The notes: a model not told the origin generated them from the letters alone. Shown: positions 9,981 through 18,947, counted from the stretch's first letter. The stretch: DNA of 64,000 nucleotides from Perkinsela sp. pyNocScin1 (GCA_964019655.1 CAXHTR010000008.1:186001-250000); one strand, 5' to 3'. Numbers and translations: made by a program.

Positions 9981-10700
9981 CTATAGCAGCACCATCCGAT
10001 CGTTCCGCCAGCAAAGAGGCCGTATATTGAGAGACCTGCATTGGTTTATTTGCTGCTGCGTGATCTCCGTTCGAAACCCAAAATAGAGCATGACCTTTTT
10101 TCGAAATAGGGCGCTCCATAGGTCAAAGATCTTGCCCTTATCATTCGTGTACTTTTGAAATACATAAAAGCCCATGCATGCATCATGAAAATCTCGAAGA
10201 CCTTGCTGGTCAAATGAATTTGCGAATGACATCAATGCTCCATGCGTATCATTCAGCATGATGCCATCTGGCTCTAAGCTCTGTATGCGTGAAAAGGAAT
10301 TTAAATCTTTTATTCTTTGCACTACATCCGGCTCCTTAGTTACTACTCTGTATGGTTTTGAATAGATTAGCTCGCAACCAAGGTTTTGAAACGGCTCGTG
10401 TGGGTATGCCTGTGTAACTGCGAGTGCGACAGCGTATGTCCCGGTATATGCCGTTTTTCTTGTTCTTAATGAATAAATTTGACCAGGCTTATGGTAATCT
10501 TTGAGAATATTTGAATTCTTATGAAAGTGTTTGCTTCGGTGGTCAAAGAACTCAATGACTACCCCAGCTTCATCATGCACGAGCGCCTGGCCAAAATTGC
10601 GAATGCGCTCGAAAGCCTTGTGGTCGAGAGTTTTCACGACCGTTGATGCACCAATCGACTCACGTACATGTACAGATATTCCATCTGCAAATCTTGACAT
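9981..10700 (-). CDS. Hypothetical protein (239 residues)
   Basis: The first ATG is at 10700, 35 bases after a T-tract and AG on the minus strand; the longer frame opens with TTG and overlaps the upstream gene's stop. The product is basic, with a mixed alpha/beta composition and no clear membrane segment, and it carries a high density of aromatic and histidine residues (HFHKN, YHKPGQIYSLRTRK). I do not recognise the family. Position in a block with CstF50 and RFC does not imply function, since polycistronic blocks in kinetoplastids are not functional operons. Confidence 0.65.
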   Translation of the reverse strand: MSRFADGISVHVRESIGASTVVKTLDHKAFERIRNFGQALVHDEAGVVIEFFDHRSKHFHKNSNILKDYHKPGQIYSLRTRKTAYTGTYAVALAVTQAYPHEPFQNLGCELIYSKPYRVVTKEPDVVQRIKDLNSFSRIQSLEPDGIMLNDTHGALMSFANSFDQQGLRDFHDACMGFYVFQKYTNDKGKIFDLWSALFRKKVMLYFGFRTEITQQQINQCRSLNIRPLCWRNDRMVLL

Positions 10701-10759
10701 AAAAAGATTGAGCAAAGTAATACACGGGAGTGCCCTTTGACAAAAAACAATGATCAATG

Positions 10760-11980
10760 CTACAGACAGCGCCAAAAACGTAATTGCATATCTGACCCAC
10801 TTGTAACTATTGTTTCAGAAACTTTTGAAGCTGCAAAAGTGTGAATGCTACAAGGATGCTCAAGACTGAAGATCGGAGTTTGATTTTGAATGCTTAAGCC
10901 TAGCAGAGTGCCTGTAGTAGAGGCGCATATGATTGCATCTTCCTTCCATGAAAAGTCAACTTTTTGCACAATATCTGTCGCTGGTGTTGAAAATGATTGA
11001 AGTGGACTGCAATTTTTTCGCAAGTCCCAAAGAATCGCTTGTCTACTGGATCCGGAAGAAAGGAGAAGGTTTCCTGTTCTTGAATATGCGATGCTTGTGA
11101 CCTTTTCTGATTGTCCATGCACATTTGGCATGAGTTGCGCACATTTTGCGCTTCTGCCATCGAATATGCTTATGCTTTCACTGTTCGTGACTGCTGCGAA
11201 TGACTGCCCTGTTTCTTCTACTGCAAGTTGGCTATAATAATCTTTTTTATCGCTCTTGGAATATGCCTTCGTAGAATACGTTTCATTTAGCTGAATATTA
11301 TACCATCGTATATCCCCGCTTTCGATGGAATAAAGAACATACGTTCCAGATGGATGGGCCTTCAGGGATACGATTCCTTTCGAATCACACAGGCATTGAA
11401 CTGCTTCACGGCTTTTCTCAGACGATAGGGAGTACGTCATCACTTTAGAGTCCGTGCCTCCACTGAATACTAAGGGCTGTAAAGGATGAAAATCAAGAGA
11501 TGTTATCTCTTCTTCGCTGTTCGAGAACAAGCGAAAAGGCTTGCGGTTCGCGGAAATCTTTGTGTTCGCTCCTGATTGCAAAAAATCTGCATTTCGGTGT
11601 ACATACACTTCACCAGAGCAAGTTGCAGATGCTGAATATAGCCCATCAGGTGACTGTACTATGCCTTGCGTCGGGCTTCGCTTTGTAAATGAGGAGTTCA
11701 TGATGAAATCTTCGGAAGCCACACCCTTCGATCCCACAGAAGACATGTAATTTTCTGCATAATATTCGTTGGAGCCAATTCCTAGTTTCCTTGTCTCTAA
11801 GTCGTGCAAATTCATGCTATTTTGCATAGGTCCACGCCCCTTCAAGTCTCGTACGCGATCTGTCAAGAATGAAACTTTTGTCGACGATGCTACATAGCTT
11901 GCAGCATCTAAATAACCGTTACTTGCCAGTTCTGCTGCTATCATTGCGTAATTCTCCCTATCCTGATTCGCATCATACAT
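10760..11980 (-). CDS. CSTF1: Cleavage stimulation factor 50-kDa subunit (CstF50), WD40 protein
   Basis: The 406-residue product begins with a short helical segment (NYAMIAAELASNGYLDAASYV) that matches the CstF50 N-terminal dimerisation domain, followed by a spacer and then WD40 repeats with typical signatures (SLDFHPLQPLVFSGGTD, SIAYSRTGNLLLSSGSS, AILWD). It ends in LRFWRC, as CstF50 proteins end in ARFWYR. CstF50 belongs to the mRNA 3'-end cleavage and polyadenylation complex, which in kinetoplastids is coupled to trans-splicing of the downstream gene. The ATG at 11980 follows an upstream pyrimidine tract and CAG. Confidence 0.8.
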   Translation of the reverse strand: MYDANQDRENYAMIAAELASNGYLDAASYVASSTKVSFLTDRVRDLKGRGPMQNSMNLHDLETRKLGIGSNEYYAENYMSSVGSKGVASEDFIMNSSFTKRSPTQGIVQSPDGLYSASATCSGEVYVHRNADFLQSGANTKISANRKPFRLFSNSEEEITSLDFHPLQPLVFSGGTDSKVMTYSLSSEKSREAVQCLCDSKGIVSLKAHPSGTYVLYSIESGDIRWYNIQLNETYSTKAYSKSDKKDYYSQLAVEETGQSFAAVTNSESISIFDGRSAKCAQLMPNVHGQSEKVTSIAYSRTGNLLLSSGSSRQAILWDLRKNCSPLQSFSTPATDIVQKVDFSWKEDAIICASTTGTLLGLSIQNQTPIFSLEHPCSIHTFAASKVSETIVTSGSDMQLRFWRCL

Positions 11981-12483
11981 TTTATGAGTTATAAGATCAC
12001 TGCATCGAATGAAAGGAATGCAAAACGATTAGAGTACCTGATGAATCTTCTACGAATACGATTTGCTTTACGAACTCTTTTACGAATACAGATAGTTTCG
12101 CTCAATGCCTTCAAATAAGCCAGAGTGAAGCCAAATTTAGTTAACATTCCATGATTCTGCCAAAAATCATAATACTTAAAGCCCTTATGACTTTGGATAA
12201 CTCATTAATTCATTGCACATCCAGAATCACAATGTGTGCTGATCTGTAGCCTAAAATTAGAGTGACTAGGGCCGAATCGGCGCTAGCGATACTCCATTAC
12301 GCCGATTTTTTAATTTCAGATACTTAATTTCAGTCCGTATCCATTTCAAGAGAAAATGCCGCGTAATACACCGTTGCCAAGATAATTCGACCAGAGCCGA
12401 GTTTATGTACTGGTCTGTTTTCTACAATTGGTCATAAAACTGGACCGTTTAGCGATTCGAAACCACTATACTATAAATTCAAA
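11981..12483. other. Left part of a divergent strand-switch region
   Basis: This non-coding stretch lies between the minus block ending at CstF50 and the transposon-like element. It is AT-rich, with no convincing ORF or RNA gene. Divergent switches are where transcription of both blocks would be expected to start, but I can point to no promoter motif. Confidence 0.5.
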
Positions 12484-13625
12484 CAGGGGCCCGAACTGGC
12501 AGGTTTCTTGACCACCCGTGACAGGTTTCTTGACCGGTGGCAGGTTTCTTGACTGGCGATTTTTTTCTTGGACAGGTTGGTTGACCGGTTTTTTAGCGTT
12601 CTGGCCAAGTTTCTTGACCGGTGGCAAGATTATTGACCACTTTTGAGTCAATTTGTCCAAGTTTCTTGACCACCTTTGTCCAAGTTTCTTGACCGATTTT
12701 CGGGTTTCTTGACCGGTTTTTTGACGTTCTGTCCTGGTTTCTTGACCAATTTTGGCCGAGTTCGCACCGGTTCTGGCTTGACCCGTGTCAAGAAGATTCA
12801 CCACTTTTGCTAAGAAAATTCTCAATTTACTTTCCGTTCTCTCATATTCTCAATACTTCTTAGAAAGATAATCCCATGGAGAAATAATTAGTGCAGGCGC
12901 ATCGCAATAAATACTGCAAGTGCGGAGAGGTCCGAAAACGAAAAAAATTAGTGCAACAAGGGGTAAAAGGAAAAAAGCACTGCAGCTCCAGAGCAAAAAT
13001 CAGTGCAACCAAGGGACATTCGAAGCAGGTTGAAATGGACATACATTTAGAGTTACTAGAAGCACATTTCAAAAAAGCGATCTACGAACTCCTGAAAAGC
13101 GTCGGACACGCATTGATTATGCTCTGGAGATCCCTTCCGACGAGTCTGGCTATGGAGGAGCAGCCACACAAGAGATCACGAACCATCGAAAATAGACTTC
13201 GGGGCCGTTCCGGCCCCGGGCCCCCGCCTGCGGCGCTTTTCTTGCTGCCGGGCTTCACCGCAGTCCATACCAGCTTCGCAGCAGGCATTGAACGCACCGG
13301 GCTACGCCCGTTGCTTGGCCTTAGCTTAACCTTTTCCTTCTTCCTGTCATTGCAGGCTTCGAACGCACCGGGCTACGCCCGGTGCTTGGCCCAGGGCTTA
13401 ACATTTTGGCTTTGGCCATACCCTATTAAAAAACAGATTGCTCCCTCAGGTTTTAACAACCAATGCATTGGTCGCTAGGTTGATTGACCGGGTCGGGTTT
13501 CTTGACCGCCGGCAAGATTATTGACCACTTTAAAGGCGAATTGGCCAAGATTCTTGACCACATTTCGGGTTTCTTGACCGGTTTTTTTTAAGTGGTCAAG
13601 AATCCTGCCGGTTCGGGGGGTTCTG
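12484..13625. mobile_element. Transposon-like element with terminal inverted repeats and TTTCTTGACC subterminal repeats
   Basis: The left end begins CAGGGGCCCGAAC at 12484. The right end, read on the minus strand from 13625, begins CAGAACCCCCCGAAC. After a 2-base difference the two ends match at 24 of 26 positions (12490-12515 against 13592-13617). Inside, about fifteen copies of a degenerate TTTCTTGACC motif lie in direct orientation at 12500-12790 and 13480-13585. The middle is non-repetitive and GC-rich near 13200. This layout (TIRs plus subterminal repeats) is typical of non-autonomous DNA transposons. No target-site duplication is evident: flanks are AATTCAAA and TAGAGAAA. No transposase is recognised; an ORF at 12891-13478 is of doubtful coding value. 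Confidence 0.6.
13281..13402. repeat. Two GC-rich direct repeats with a hairpin
   Basis: A unit of about 50 bases occurs at 13281-13330 and again at 13352-13402, 71 bases apart. Both copies carry GAACGCACCGGGCTACGCCC followed by GTTGCTTGGCC or GGTGCTTGGCC. Each includes an inverted repeat around TAC: GGGC-TAC-GCCC in both, lengthening to ACCGGGC/GCCCGGT in the second. They lie inside the transposon-like element and are far more GC-rich than their surroundings. Confidence 0.8.
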
Positions 13626-13910
13626 TAGAGAAATCTCAGTTTCCCCCGCCACTTCCTCTGCCGCAGCTAACATTTTCTCATTTTCCCCCGAAACGGGGGA
13701 ATCCCCCATTTTTAAGAATGCCTGAATTAAAATATGAGAGCCAAGAAGGAAAACCATTATAAATGAAAGCAATCCCAGGGTTTCGGGCATTGTGCGAAAT
13801 TTTGATCCGAAAATCCGGTGAAAGATGGAAACTCCATGAAAAGCCACCTTCTCCACAGAGGTGTTCAATTCTTTTGATCTGTAAAGTTTTTGATAATGTT
13901 TCCGTGACAT
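13596..13910 (-). CDS. Small single-pass membrane protein (104 residues)
   Basis: The product has a basic N-terminus (SRKHYQKLYRSK), one clear hydrophobic segment (LGLLSFIMVFLLGSHILIQAF, about 45-65) and a polar, acidic tail. The transmembrane end GSHILIQAFLKMG faintly recalls RAMP4/SERP1, but this is too weak for a name. The last nine codons and the stop lie inside the right terminal repeat of the neighbouring transposon-like element, in frame from its CAG end. The gene is head-to-head with the kinase gene at 13965, and a three-codon upstream ORF ends directly before its ATG. An 8-bp-stem hairpin lies in the coding region at 13683-13701. Confidence 0.5.
   Translation of the reverse strand: MSRKHYQKLYRSKELNTSVEKVAFHGVSIFHRIFGSKFRTMPETLGLLSFIMVFLLGSHILIQAFLKMGDSPVSGENEKMLAAAEEVAGETEISLQNPPNRQDS
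13683..13701. repeat. Perfect 8-bp-stem inverted repeat
   Basis: TTCCCCCG, a three-base AAA loop and CGGGGGAA form a perfect hairpin in otherwise AT-rich sequence, followed by a further run of five C. It lies within the putative small membrane-protein gene near its 3' end. Function is unknown. Confidence 0.75.
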
Positions 13911-13964
13911 TCAATGGTACATCTGAATCTCTGATTTTTCGAATAACACAGAAATGACTGAATA

Positions 13965-15035
13965 ATGGAGAGCGACGCAGCATCTGAAAAGATAAAAATT
14001 GGAAAGAGATCATTCAATAAATCTCTTGTAAAGCAGAAAAACGGGTATCGACTAGTTTATACTCCGTACGAAAAATACACAGGGCTCAAGTGCCTTACTC
14101 ACTCAGGTAGCTTCGGTTTTGTCTTCTCAGCAAAGATGGGACGAAGAAATGTGCTAATAAAGCAACAATCTCTTCATGAATCAGCATATTGCGAAGCAGC
14201 TCTTCGGGAGCTGTGCGCATTAGTTTATTTGTGTTCACCGAATTTCAACCATGAAAGTATCATTTCACTGATTCAAACATGGGAGGCAGAGGACTGCTTG
14301 TATCTTGTCTTTCCAAGACTGGACTGCTCACTTTGTGAATTCGCTGATGATAAGCCAATATCCGTAGATGATCGGAATGCTATATGCACACAGATCATAT
14401 CTGCTCTACGTCATCTTCATCATTGCAACATCATACACCGTGACCTACGAATGGAAAATGTGGTCATGATGAGAGATTGCTCGCAGGTGCGGCTGATCGA
14501 CTTTGGAACGTCTCGCCTAGCGATTTCAAAAAAACAAACCCCGGGAAAATATGTGAGCATATTCTCTGCAAGAGCACCAGAGTGTGAGAATGGATCTTTC
14601 AGCAAAGCGTCAGACATATGGTCATTTGGTTGCCTTTTGGCGCAGATGATCTCAGGAAAGCCTCTCTTTCGCTGCGAAGATTCAGTTTCTCGCGATTATT
14701 ATAGAATTGAACAGCTACTTCAAAATCTACCAGGAGATCCAACGCCGCATGAGATGATTCTTCTTCAAAGAACTCTTTTACTCGATCCACAAGAAAGAAT
14801 CCCAACCGATGATTTATATGAAATTCACTCAAGATACACAAACGGAGAAAAGTCTCTCAGCATCAAGCTTCCCAAAATTTCTTCTCGAGACATACATAAC
14901 TCAGTGAAATACAAACCTACGGAGTATAAATTTCGGGACTTACCAGCAATGCATGAAAATATCAGGAAACTCATTGATAGCTTTTCAAAGAGACAATTTT
15001 TGCGCTACACAACTTTGCGAGGCGAAGAATGCTAA
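13965..15035 (+). CDS. Serine/threonine protein kinase
   Basis: The 356-residue protein is a single protein kinase domain with short extensions. Visible motifs are a divergent glycine loop (HSGSFG, first glycine replaced), the ATP lysine in NVLIKQQ, the helix-C glutamate in LREL, the catalytic loop HRDLRMEN, IDFG, and APE within ARAPEC. The catalytic-loop lysine of HRDLK is arginine. All other key residues are present, so activity is plausible. The insert after APE and the DIWSFGCLLAQM segment give a CMGC-like appearance, but without a TxY motif, so a subfamily cannot be named. A three-codon upstream ORF (ATG at 13954) overlaps the start codon by one base. Confidence 0.88.
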   Translation: MESDAASEKIKIGKRSFNKSLVKQKNGYRLVYTPYEKYTGLKCLTHSGSFGFVFSAKMGRRNVLIKQQSLHESAYCEAALRELCALVYLCSPNFNHESIISLIQTWEAEDCLYLVFPRLDCSLCEFADDKPISVDDRNAICTQIISALRHLHHCNIIHRDLRMENVVMMRDCSQVRLIDFGTSRLAISKKQTPGKYVSIFSARAPECENGSFSKASDIWSFGCLLAQMISGKPLFRCEDSVSRDYYRIEQLLQNLPGDPTPHEMILLQRTLLLDPQERIPTDDLYEIHSRYTNGEKSLSIKLPKISSRDIHNSVKYKPTEYKFRDLPAMHENIRKLIDSFSKRQFLRYTTLRGEEC

Positions 15036-15103
15036 ATCCAGAAATGTAACAGGTAGATTTTGCTTTTTCACAGTCACAATCTTTTCATACATATTAATCT
15101 AAG

Positions 15104-15832
15104 ATGTCATTTTTTGATACAGTATGTGGTAAACGTACAGTAAGCTCACAGAAAGGCCATAAAACTGATGGGAACAGGGAATCCTATGGAAAGAGGGTGC
15201 ATGATACGGGGGTTCGAAAGGCTTTCGAGCGGACTTATCCTCTGATAAATGCCGGAGATGCAAAATCGGTGGGGTGGACAGAAGTTCACTCTCTGCAATC
15301 AGCAGTACCAAGCTTGGCTGTTGGTAACTCAGTTAAAGTTCTCTCCATAACAGAGAGCGCTTGGGAACTTGAAAATGGTGTGCAGCTTGAAACACATTCT
15401 ACCACTATGAAAGCCAGGCAATATAAGCAGGATCTTGATCAATGCGATATGAATCTCATATCATCAGCCCCTGCGTATTCAGTTTTGCACATGCAAAACA
15501 ATCAAATGATCCTCAACGAGGTTCGGAGTGAAGATGGGTTCAAAATACTCAGAGCCGTAGATCATCCACAAAGAAGAACATTCCAAGCCCAATCAATGCC
15601 ACGAAAACAGTCCAATGGTGCCCAAACATCTGGAGCTCTATCAAAGCCGCAGGTTCGTCACGAAAATCATCGAAATGTTCATGAAGAAAAAATGGTTGAG
15701 CTCGAGGAAGCAGGGGCATATGACGTCGATGCCATCGCATCAGATGAAGAACTTAATACTGATCAAAATGCTCTCCAGAAACAAGCGGATGAGATAGACC
15801 TAATGTTTGGCGACTTCGACGATGCTGAATAA
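15104..15832 (+). CDS. Hypothetical protein with acidic C-terminus (242 residues)
   Basis: The ATG follows a pyrimidine-rich leader ending in CTAAG. The N-terminus is basic and serine-rich. A central part (about 50-150) looks folded (VGNSVKVLSITESAWELENG), and the C-terminal 40 residues are strongly acidic and end in EIDLMFGDFDDAE. I do not recognise the family. Such acidic tails are common in nuclear interaction proteins, but nothing here proves that. Confidence 0.6.
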   Translation: MSFFDTVCGKRTVSSQKGHKTDGNRESYGKRVHDTGVRKAFERTYPLINAGDAKSVGWTEVHSLQSAVPSLAVGNSVKVLSITESAWELENGVQLETHSTTMKARQYKQDLDQCDMNLISSAPAYSVLHMQNNQMILNEVRSEDGFKILRAVDHPQRRTFQAQSMPRKQSNGAQTSGALSKPQVRHENHRNVHEEKMVELEEAGAYDVDAIASDEELNTDQNALQKQADEIDLMFGDFDDAE

Positions 15833-16025
15833 GTTGTGCTAATTAAGTTTACAACATGTAGATCTTGTATGGTGGTTATGGAGGTACAGAGCGCTTCAGT
15901 GCAATACTCGAGTCTTTACTGGTGAATCCATTTTTATCGCATTTGACCATAGCGTTCTTTACAAATGTTGCATTCAACGAAGGCTTTGGTAAACCTATGA
16001 ATGCACCAAACAGGAATTCAGCTTC

Positions 16026-16352
16026 ATGGTGGCAGAGTCCGTTCGTATGTCTTTGGAATCAGAAGTTGCACTTCTTAGTCGTATTTTAAAAGAGTACGCC
16101 CTTGGGTATCGGCCATGCATTTGGTTTCAAAAGTGTATGAGTCTGACACGAAAGCTAAAGCGTGTGATAGCTCTGAAACGTGAGTTGCAAGGAGCGGGAT
16201 CAAATCGCGGGGTACCACGTAGCTTGAAACTTAAAGCGCATTGTTTCAGCGTGATGCGTTTGCTGTTGATGGAGATAAGGGCGGGCCTACACACGCACAA
16301 ACTGAGCTTAGTCCTTCTCGCCAGCGTTGCGCAAATCAAAACGTTCTTATGA
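16026..16352 (+). CDS. Small helical protein, faintly like the RMP1/NEPRO family
   Basis: The 108-residue product is almost wholly helical: SLESEVALLSRILKEYALGYRPCIWFQKCMSLTRKLKRVIAL is followed by a basic stretch and a second hydrophobic region ending ASVAQIKTFL. The spacing resembles the N-terminal domain shared by yeast RNase MRP subunit Rmp1 and NEPRO, where a leucine-rich helix precedes an aromatic-basic motif. Similarity is by eye only. RNase MRP is not established in kinetoplastids, so a NEPRO-like role or chance resemblance is as likely. Two ATGs (15997, 16001) precede it in other frames. Confidence 0.4.
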   Translation: MVAESVRMSLESEVALLSRILKEYALGYRPCIWFQKCMSLTRKLKRVIALKRELQGAGSNRGVPRSLKLKAHCFSVMRLLLMEIRAGLHTHKLSLVLLASVAQIKTFL

Positions 16353-16933
16353 AAGGGCCTCCATCGAAGCAATAGCCAAAACTTTTTGCTCAGCGCCCCG
16401 GAGAACTTCCAGAATGCATGTTGGTTACTCCCTGGTAACAATTTATCTCTATTGATCCCTCGAATGCCTCAAAGAGTGAAATAATTGAGCTGCCGACGTA
16501 CAATATCGATCTTCATTGCATCACTCATCATGATCTTCATATCATTTACAAAGACTTTTCTGAAGTACCAAATATTTTGATCATTTTACTCAAACATTTG
16601 AAAATGTATCTCATTTGACCGAGTGCTCGACAAATTTACTCCTTCCAAAAGCTTTTCCTTCGAAAGATTCGTGAGACCGACTTTTCCACTCAACAGCGAT
16701 GCAAATCTTTGTGTGCGCATCTGATCCCTCTGCAGCAGTACATTTTAACCACTGATAGGTGAAAAAATGAACGAAAAATAGTTGAGGGTAAAATCACCGC
16801 AAATCTATCGCAATCCCAATCTATCCCAATGAGGATCTTGAGATAGTTGTTTATTATCATGAAATAGCATCCCATTCGCATGCAAGCATCTTCGATCCTT
16901 GCGAAAGTATAGGATGTTACTTCTACACACCAC
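16353..16933. other. Convergent intergenic region
   Basis: Plus-strand and minus-strand blocks end facing each other here. The sequence is AT-rich, has no ORF of note and no repeat beyond short local ones. It would hold the 3' ends and polyadenylation sites of both blocks. Confidence 0.5.
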
Positions 16934-18301
16934 TTACAACCATTCTGCTAGGCGAAGTCTTGAACATAAGAAAGCTAAACAACCGAACATAATGCACAAT
17001 GCTATCCATTGAACTGCTGAAACCGCGAGCGTGATTTCACCTGGTGTAATTATCTTACACTCGCCGCTGAGACTTGTGGCACATATAAGTGGACAATCAT
17101 AGGAGCGAACAGCAATACACGTCATCGGCGCACTCATGAGGCGACAATGGCGGATAATGCTTCGCTTTTCCACTGAGTAAATCAAAATTTTACCGCTCGC
17201 TGTTCCGATCGCCAAGTATGTCTCGAGCGGTTGCGCAAAAGTATCGCATGCCGTGACTTTATCATTGACCAAAGGAACTGTTTCGATGTGCTGGAGCCCC
17301 TCGCACCACTTAAACGCATACTTTTTCAGGTAGCTCTTCGTGGCAGTGACATGAGCAGTGCATAAAACGGGAAGCGAACCATTTAAAATCCAAAAGCAGC
17401 ACGTTGTTCGATCTGCTTTCGCTAAAATTTCGCCAAGGGTGCTTATGGCCTCAAGATCACCGTTTTCGGTCACTTTGCAAAGCGTCATCCGTCGAGAGCG
17501 TGCGAGTTTCTGTGGCGCGTCCTCAGCAACCACGGCAACAAAATACTGTGTTTGTGCACCAAGCACCGCGAGACCTTTTATAGTGACAATTTCTAGCCCG
17601 TCTGCAGGTTGGCCCTTCGGTGGGTTGGCATCAAGCCACTTGTTGGAATAGAAGTCATCGATTGCTACCACAGGTTCACGTTCGAAGCCATGAAGCGTGC
17701 ACAAAGCGGCTCCTATATAGGCCTTTGCGCTCGTTCTATACGAATATATAACCCATTTCGGCTGTCTGCGACTTCTCTGAGTAGCTTTGTGACCCCTTCG
17801 TGTGAAAACCGCGCAGCTCTGTGGATGAACGAGGGAGTTACTGACCGCATCGAAAGTGCATGATATATCTCCTTTCTCGTTGAATGGTGGGAGGTCAGTG
17901 ATGCACTGGTACGTCTCGTGGCCATCAGATTTGCCCCAATGGATCGCTGCAAACTGAAAATTTTTCGGCGTGGCAACAATACTCTCGACTGTTTTTTGCT
18001 TTGTGTTCTTCGATATTCGGTGATAGAAAACTGCATTCCAGACAGTTTCTGTGGCCGCCACGAACTGTGCACTGGCAAATGTCTCGCGAGATCCTTGTAT
18101 TCGTATCTGATTGTCTACAGCAGCATGGGTGTTCGCATTTATTCTATGCAGTACGAACACGCCGCACGGCATACCAAACTTTGCGCCTGCACCACCATAG
18201 ATCAGTAGCCTATCATCTACCCACTTCGCACCGAATATTGGGAACGGAAAACGATCAATACGAATAATTTTGCTCTTTTCGGTATCGCTCGGTGAAGACA
18301 T
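16934..18301 (-). CDS. SEC12: SEC12/PREB-like ER guanine nucleotide exchange factor for SAR1
   Basis: The 455-residue protein opens with FPFPIFGAKWVDDRLLIYGGAGAKFG. The glycine-rich loop after the first strand (GGAGA, 36-40) is typical of SEC12 and PREB. WD40-like beta repeats follow. A single hydrophobic segment near the C-terminus (AVQWIALCIMFGCLAFLC) is the expected tail anchor, placing the propeller on the cytosolic face of the ER. SEC12 activates SAR1 to start COPII coat assembly. Sequence identity between family members is low, so this rests on the N-terminal signature and topology. A pyrimidine tract and AAG precede the ATG on the minus strand. Confidence 0.75.
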   Translation of the reverse strand: MSSPSDTEKSKIIRIDRFPFPIFGAKWVDDRLLIYGGAGAKFGMPCGVFVLHRINANTHAAVDNQIRIQGSRETFASAQFVAATETVWNAVFYHRISKNTKQKTVESIVATPKNFQFAAIHWGKSDGHETYQCITDLPPFNEKGDISCTFDAVSNSLVHPQSCAVFTRRGHKATQRSRRQPKWVIYSYRTSAKAYIGAALCTLHGFEREPVVAIDDFYSNKWLDANPPKGQPADGLEIVTIKGLAVLGAQTQYFVAVVAEDAPQKLARSRRMTLCKVTENGDLEAISTLGEILAKADRTTCCFWILNGSLPVLCTAHVTATKSYLKKYAFKWCEGLQHIETVPLVNDKVTACDTFAQPLETYLAIGTASGKILIYSVEKRSIIRHCRLMSAPMTCIAVRSYDCPLICATSLSGECKIITPGEITLAVSAVQWIALCIMFGCLAFLCSRLRLAEWL

Positions 18302-18500
18302 GTATCGCTCTTTTTTTTTTACATTCTTAAAGGGAAAAGATATATAAACAACTATACATACGTACGAATGAATAATAAATACTCAGATACGATCTCAAAT
18401 ATGGACCTACTGACCAATGCAATGTCAGCGTTCTATCATTGATGGGCGATTTGTGATTGTTGCACACCGGCCGCACTGAAAATCTTTCAAAGATTGCACC

Positions 18501-18947
18501 TTACTCAGCCTTGAGAGAATTGCACGCGACGAACGCCGCGATCAGCGACTCGACGTCGATAGGCTCATACTTTGCTACCCACGGAAAGAGAATACTCATC
18601 TCGATCATGGTCTTGGGTTCCAGGTTGAGCATAGCAGTCACCTCTGTCGGGCTGAGGTGCACTGACGAGCTGTCACCGCTTGCGCGCTGCACGAGACGAA
18701 GCGGAAACGCCGCGAGGAGACTTCGCTTCTCTTCCAAAAGCTCGCGGGGCTGTGCGGAAACAGCTCGATGGGACGCCTGGGCGTACTTAAGGGTCTCTTC
18801 CATAGTCCGAACATGTGGAAGCATTTTGTACTCTTTTTCGGAGAGTGTCAGGCGAAGGCTCTCGAGCTTACTTTGCAGGATGGATATGACGTCGAGGTAA
18901 GCCAGGGGCCGAGCTTTTTGAGCGAAGCTGTCGTGTTTTTCAGACAT
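18501..18947 (-). CDS. RPB4/RPC9-like RNA polymerase subunit
   Basis: The 148-residue protein has the RPB4-family pattern: an N-terminal helical segment (AYLDVISILQSKLESLRLTLSEKE), a TLKYAQ stretch matching TLKYIS of RPC9 or LNYT of RPB4, then an HRDC-like C-terminal domain (LSPTEVTAMLNLEPKTMIEMSILFP) in which 'LxxxExxxLxNLxPxTxxE' is the shared signature. RPB4 with RPB7 forms the stalk of RNA polymerase II, and RPC9 plays that role in polymerase III. I cannot separate the two here. Confidence 0.6.
   Translation of the reverse strand: MSEKHDSFAQKARPLAYLDVISILQSKLESLRLTLSEKEYKMLPHVRTMEETLKYAQASHRAVSAQPRELLEEKRSLLAAFPLRLVQRASGDSSSVHLSPTEVTAMLNLEPKTMIEMSILFPWVAKYEPIDVESLIAAFVACNSLKAE

Noticed and set aside
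12466-12825. Minus-strand frame of 119 codons with repeated GQETRK- and VKKLGQ-like peptides
   Set aside because: The apparent protein repeat is only the TTTCTTGACC DNA repeat read in frame; it lies inside the transposon-like element and has no independent support.
12891-13478. Plus-strand frame of 195 codons inside the element
   Set aside because: It passes through the GC-rich palindromic repeats, gives low-complexity sequence and shows no transposase catalytic motif. Its cysteine/lysine-rich start is not enough to call a zinc finger.
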